64,000 nt of DNA from Diplocarpon mali (lineage: Eukaryota; Ascomycota; Leotiomycetes; Helotiales; Drepanopezizaceae): contig JAENRP010000022.1 of NCBI GenBank assembly GCA_024741835.1, positions 62,001-126,000 on the forward strand, written 5' to 3'. The notes beneath the pieces were generated by a model, which had not been told where the DNA came from, searched no databases, and was given only the letters and a program-made list of their open reading frames with translations. The position numbers and the translations under genes are program-made. Shown here piece after piece: positions 59,099-64,000 of the stretch (its first letter is position 1; every line of letters starts with the position of its first letter).

Positions 59099-61539
59099 AT
59101 GCGTTTCGGCAAAAAGCTCCGCAACTCAACCTATCCAAAATGGGAGGGCCAGTACATGGACTACGCGAAGCTCAAGGGTCTTCTGCGGGAGAACGAAGAG
59201 GAGGACTCGCGATGGACGGAACACGACGAGAGCAAATTCTGCGACGAGATCCTGAACGTGCAATTGGAGAAGGTTGCTGCATTCCAGCAGAAGACATTCA
59301 AGAGCCTCGAGCAGAGGGCCGATGCGGCCGCGGATAAGCTGAAGGACCTCGCGTCCCAAGATGGCAAGGCGGGCGGCGACATCACGACCAGCAGGTTCAA
59401 AGAGATCGAGGCGGAGCTGGACGAGATCATCAACGAGACGAAGGAGCTGAAGAACTACAGCAGCATCAACTACACCGCCTTCTTGAAGATTGTCAAAAAG
59501 CATGATCGGAAGCGGGGGAACCATTACAAGATCCGCCCGATGATGCTGATGAGCTTGTCGAAACGACCCTTCAACACCGAGTCGGGATACTCGCCTCTGC
59601 TGAACAAGCTCTCGGTCATGTATTACGCGGTCCGTCAGCAGCTCGATGAGTCTGAAGCTCCTCCGGACACTTCCATCCCCGATGCGCAATCGCAGATCCA
59701 GAACGGGGAAAGATACACTGCGTACAAGTGTGAGTCTAGAAAGGCATTCCCTGGGCGGCCCTGCTAACATCGCGTAGTCTGGGTGCACGGTGACAACCTG
59801 CTCGAGGTCAAGACCTTCATTCTCCGTCGACTCCCCGTTTTAGTTTACAGCGAACAATCCTCCAAGGATCTCGAGAACCAAGGCGACCCAACACTCAACT
59901 CCCTCTACTTCGATAACCCCGAGTTCTCTCTCTACAACCAGAAAGTCGACCGTCAAGTAGATGCCTCGTCACTCCGTATCCGGTGGTTTGGACAATTCAA
60001 GTCAGGTCCTGAATTCGTCATTGAGAAGAAAATGATACATGAGAATGGCACCAGCGAGGAGAGAAGGTTCACCATCAAGGAAAAATACATCCAGCCTTTC
60101 ATCAAGGGCGAATACAAGATGGAAAAGAGTGTCTGGAAGATGGAACGCCAGGGTCAGCCGCAGGCCAAGGTCGAGGGGTTCAAGAGCACCGTAGCGGACA
60201 TTCAGAATTTCATACTCGAGAAAGAACTGCAACCAGTTCTTCGCGCCAACTACACGCGGACGGCATTCCAGAAACCTTTGGATGACAAGGTCCGGATCTC
60301 AATCGATACATCTGTGGCTTTCATCCGAGAAGATGCTATCGACTCTGACAGGCCCTGCCGGAATCCCGAAAGCTGGCACAGACTTGATATCGATGAGGGA
60401 GCCTTGGTGTATCCATTTACAAATATCAACAAGGGCGAAATCTCGAGGTTTCCTTATTCTATCCTGGAGGTCAAGGTCAAGGAGGAGGGTACCAAGAAAC
60501 ACCCTCAATGGGTCGAAGATTTGATGGCATCGCATCTTGTGCACAAGGCACCACGATTCTCCAAGTTTGTTCATGGGGTAGCGTCACTCTTTGAAGACAA
60601 TGTCAACAACCTGCCATTCTGGCTCGGTGAGCTCGAGACGGATATCCGGAAGGATCCCCAAGCTGCCCATGAGGAGGAGGAAGAGCGCAAGGCACAGATG
60701 GTCGAGAACGAGCAGGTGGTAGGAAGCCTGCTAAATAATGGGACCCCCAAGGCTTCTTCAAACTTTAAAGCTGCAGTCAGCTCTCCGCTTGGCAGATCCT
60801 ACATGGCTGAGCGGATGGCGGCGGAAGAGCGAGCTGGTAAGCGATCGGACATTACCGGCAGCCGGGGCACCCGGAGCAAGCCAAATATAGACACCAACAA
60901 CCTCGACGACGACGGCGACGACGACGACGAGGGACGACCAAGCAACCAAGGTGGCTATGGGACGATGGCTTCAATCTTCCCATCTTTCTCCGCATCTAGA
61001 TACGCCCAAGCACGACGAGAGCGAAATGTCGTCCTACCACCGGGCGTCACGAAACCCACGCTCCTCATTAAGGACTCCGGTCCTCTCCAAGTCGAGCCAA
61101 AGGTCTGGCTCGCCAACGAGAGAACTTTTCTCAAGTGGCAACATATCTGCGTGCTTCTCGGTGTCCTCGCTGTTTCCCTTTACAACTCCGCTGGCCAGGA
61201 TGTGATCGCCGAGGTCTTCGGGTTCATCTATCTGGCCATCGCCATCTTCGCCGGAATCTGGGGTGTTTCGATGCATCGTGTCCGGAGAAATATGATCGTG
61301 GAGAGGAGTGGCAAGGACTTCGATAACATGATTGGACCCATAGTCGTCAGTGTCGCCCTGATGGTCTCGTTGATTTTGAACTTTTACTTCCAGGTAAGAA
61401 GCTATTTTAGGACATCCATTTCAGAAGCCTAACAAACGGGTAGTATCATGCTGCGATGGAGCGGCTCGACGATCCTGCAGATGGCAACGTTACATTTATC
61501 TCCATCGAAACGCCAAACTCCAGGGCTGAGTTGTTATGA
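59099..61539 (+). CDS. VTC4: Vacuolar transporter chaperone Vtc4, polyphosphate polymerase
   Basis: Catalytic subunit of the VTC complex, which makes polyphosphate from ATP and moves it into the vacuole. Exons 59099-59729, 59778-61393 and 61444-61539 give 780 residues. An N-terminal SPX domain (about 1-190; YMDYAKLKGLL and KIVKKHDRKRGNHYK with the inositol-pyrophosphate-binding lysines) leads into the tunnel-fold polymerase. That domain has SSLRIRWFGQF, FVIEKKMIHE, RISIDTSVAFIRE and YSILEVKVKEEG. A disordered Asp-rich linker and three C-terminal membrane helices (about 660-745) follow. The start is the ATG of MRFGKKLRNSTYPKWEGQY, the usual SPX beginning; an in-frame ATG at 59000 would add 33 residues. 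The last 32-codon exon restores a conserved-looking tail. Confidence 0.95.
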
Positions 61540-62100
61540 GAGGGTAGACTCCTGTGAGATGGTTGACTGCGGATTTCTGGGGGTTCAGGGCTCAAACAGG
61601 GTGTCAGCAGCGTGGAACGATTATTATTACATGGGGGACCAATACTGCACACACACCAGCGCCTGAGATTAATCGATATTGTATCGCTCGTTGTAAGATA
61701 TCCTAGCATTGTACATACGGTTGAACATAGTCAAAAGATTCTTTACTTGCTTACGCATCACGATCGTGGATGATTGAGAGCCATACATCGCCGATGATGC
61801 GTGTGTGGACCTTCTTGGCGCCCACGAGGCTGATCCTGGGTTGATTTCACTTGCACGCCTGCGCCCTCACGGTATCACCGAGCCAGCACTGAGGTGTTTG
61901 ATCATCCACGGTCCAACCCAGATTAATACTTCCAAAGCCTCTTACCCACAATATGAAGACGTACAGATATCGACCCTGTCGAGGCTACAAGAGCCTCTGA
62001 GACGCGAAAGTCGGTGCTCAGCCTCGCTACAACGCCGCGACACAAGATACCGCGAAGAAACACTGCAATCTCTTCCCGACCATGACTTGGGCATGTCACC
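61540..62100. other. Intergenic VTC4 / uncharacterised gene
   Basis: VTC4 3' UTR and upstream region of the next gene; a 99-codon open frame at 61805-62104 overlaps the next start and has no motif. Confidence 0.5.
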
Positions 62101-64000
62101 ATGAGCGAAGCCAAAAGAAAGATCCTGGGCCTCTTCAGAAGTCGTAGCGCGGTAGAAAAACCCCAAGACGCCTCTAGAACCGTGAATCCTCCCTTTGCCA
62201 TTCGTATCGTCGATCACCCGGACTAACAACCAGCAGTATACCGACAGAGAGGAGGCAGAACGTACGCACCGCCGCGAGAGACCAAGTACAGCGCATTCGT
62301 CACGGCACCGTCCACGCCCCCAGAGCTCGCATGTCTCGCGTTCGAAGTCTTCGCCCTCCTCTCGCAGACCGTCCGGCGTGTATCTCGGCTCTCCCATGGG
62401 CGCGAGCCCCAGTCCAGCGACAGCCCCGAAACCATTGACTGAATGGCCGCCCCCGAGATACATGAGGCACGAGACCCTTTCGCAGGCTCGGGCTCTGGAA
62501 CTCATTGCTTCGGGTGCCCCGGTGTTCAAGGGCATTCGACGGTCAATACCGCACGCTGCAGATGATTACTACCACTTGTATGCTGCGTGTGAAGGGAATG
62601 GCGGGATTGGTACGGACCGTGGGGAAGTGTATACAGAGGCCTTCGCAGCATACTCATTGAAGTTGCTGGGAACCAGGCATCCAGATCATCCTTGGGAGAC
62701 ACTAGAGCAGCCCAGCATGGCGTTCTGCTACGGCGCAAGTCCTGGCACCACTACCTTGAACCAATGGGTAAGTTTGAGCGGGAAGATAAACCCGGCTCTC
62801 GAGTTGCGGGACCCGGGGATCATACCGCGAGAGGTAGAACTCTCGACTATCCTTGAGAGGCTGATCTTTCTTGAGAGGGGCTTTGAGGAGGAGTACGAGG
62901 ATCTGATGTACAAGAACCTCTACCGCAATCTGCTGCGGGATCCAGATAGGCTCCTGCATCCTCACAGGGCGATGGAGAAGCAAATCTCGGATCTCATCAT
63001 GGTGCTGTCCAGGAAGGAGTGGATCGATTTCAGTAGGCTGGAGAACCAGGTCGTGGCGAAGTTCTTCGCGAATGCCAAGTATACCGAAGACGGGCGGTAT
63101 AAACTGTTCTTTCACCAGCTGCTGCTGAGTATGGAGCTGTATCTAAGGATCCAATCAAAGCAGCACTCTGAGTATGCGAAGGCGAAGCTTGTGGCTCAGT
63201 TGCCGCCGTGCATCATGTGGGACCTTGCGTTGGCGAGAAGGTGGAAGGAATGTATGAGCATTGAGAAATTCGAGTCGGGTAGAAACCCTGAGACTAGTAA
63301 GGCCCTCTACTACCTGGGTCTATCTGTGTGGCTAACTCGTGAGTAGTTCGATTTCATCTGCTCTCCAAAAAGGTCCAAGTCAAAGCCCTGCGCAAGTTTG
63401 CCAGAGCGATGAAATGGCCCAACCTCTCGAGAGTTGACGGTGTTCTCAAAGAACGAGATGCGGATGCCACTCCGCTCGAAGACCGTTCCTCGGACGCCAT
63501 GTCCTACTTCACAGGCGTGATACTCCCTGGATCCACCCTGCCGTGGCTCATCATGAACTCTCTCATCGACTGCGATGGTGATGCTGGTGGCAACGTCTTA
63601 GCGGCATTAACACACATGCATCCCCACAGCGGGTTTCAGTATGGCGGTCAAACTTACTGGTCATCGACTTCTATCGTAGGCAAAGTGCTCGCTCCTACGT
63701 GTCGAGAGATAGGGGGTTGGATTGGTCCATCTCGCCCAGCTCCTGATCTATTGCGTATCCAGATCGCACGCATAAGACAGCGAAGACCGAAGCAGCGTCT
63801 TACCGTCAGTGATGTTGGCAGCATGACTGAACGCTCGGACTGTCTTGGTCCCCCATCAGACAGATATCCCGTTTCGGAATACCAGCTTATACTCCCTGAG
63901 AATGACCCTTATCTCGTTGTCAACACCATCCGCATCGAGAAACTGGCTCTTAAATCCGTGTCTCCAAGTCCAGCTAGCACATCTCTGTCCCGTTCCACAA
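62101..64000 (+). CDS. Uncharacterised fungal protein, 3' part missing
   Basis: Not a family I can name. Tentative exons are 62101-62181, 62237-63338 and 63380 to the right edge (about 600 codons present). The start MSEAKRKILGLFRSRS is joined by a GTGAAT donor (62182; a donor at 62152 would also keep frame) to a Ser/Arg/Pro-rich disordered stretch (about 28-110). A long helical, Leu/Glu-rich region follows without clear motifs (YYHLYAACEGNGGIGTDRGE, PHRAMEKQISDLIMVLSRKE). The 41-bp intron at 63339-63379 is the shortest in the window. Without it an in-frame TAG and a frame change would break the gene. Beyond it the frame (KALRKFARAMKWPNLSRVDG) is open to the end of the window. Confidence 0.65.

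Overview
The window is nuclear DNA from a filamentous ascomycete (Pezizomycotina). Genes are spaced roughly 0.3-3 kb apart on both strands. They carry short introns, mostly 41-95 bp, with GT..AG ends. The gene set is eukaryotic and fungal: SEY1, EDE1, NIC96, VTC4, GLT1, CHZ1, BET1, a bZIP protein with a fungal C-terminal domain, and the fungal form of APC15. I cannot name the class or species from sequence alone. There are no operons, CRISPR arrays, prophages or recognisable intact transposons. The gene models below were made by hand-splicing reading frames, and each reading-frame total was checked for divisibility by three.

Layout. 0-10 kb: the 5' two-thirds of the ER-fusion GTPase SEY1 (cut by the left edge), an amino-acid/GABA-type permease, a WW-domain prion-like protein, a decayed glutathione S-transferase pseudogene, and a PGA1-like ER membrane protein. 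10-25 kb: alpha-tubulin, the endocytic scaffold EDE1, a bZIP regulator, and nucleoporin NIC96. 25-29 kb: a dead MFS transporter followed by a long non-coding stretch with a minisatellite and paired palindromes. 29-39 kb: a rhodanese/tyrosine-phosphatase fusion protein and an ARM-repeat GID-complex subunit (Vid28/Gid5/ARMC8), separated by 3.4 kb of non-coding DNA. 39-48 kb: a PHO80-type cyclin, an EMC10-like ER protein, an unrecognised gene, the histone chaperone CHZ1, the SNARE BET1, and APC15. 48-64 kb: NAD(P)H glutamate synthase GLT1, the vacuolar polyphosphate polymerase VTC4, and an uncharacterised conserved-looking gene cut by the right edge.

The genes are mostly unrelated housekeeping functions: membrane traffic (SEY1, EDE1, BET1), nuclear pore, ubiquitin ligases (GID, APC/C), nitrogen assimilation (GLT1, permease), and phosphate (PHO80-like cyclin, VTC4). 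I see no gene cluster that forms a new biochemical system. The most useful observations are two pseudogenes that an automatic annotation would miss or split, two uncharacterised genes, very small exons, and a few patterned non-coding stretches.
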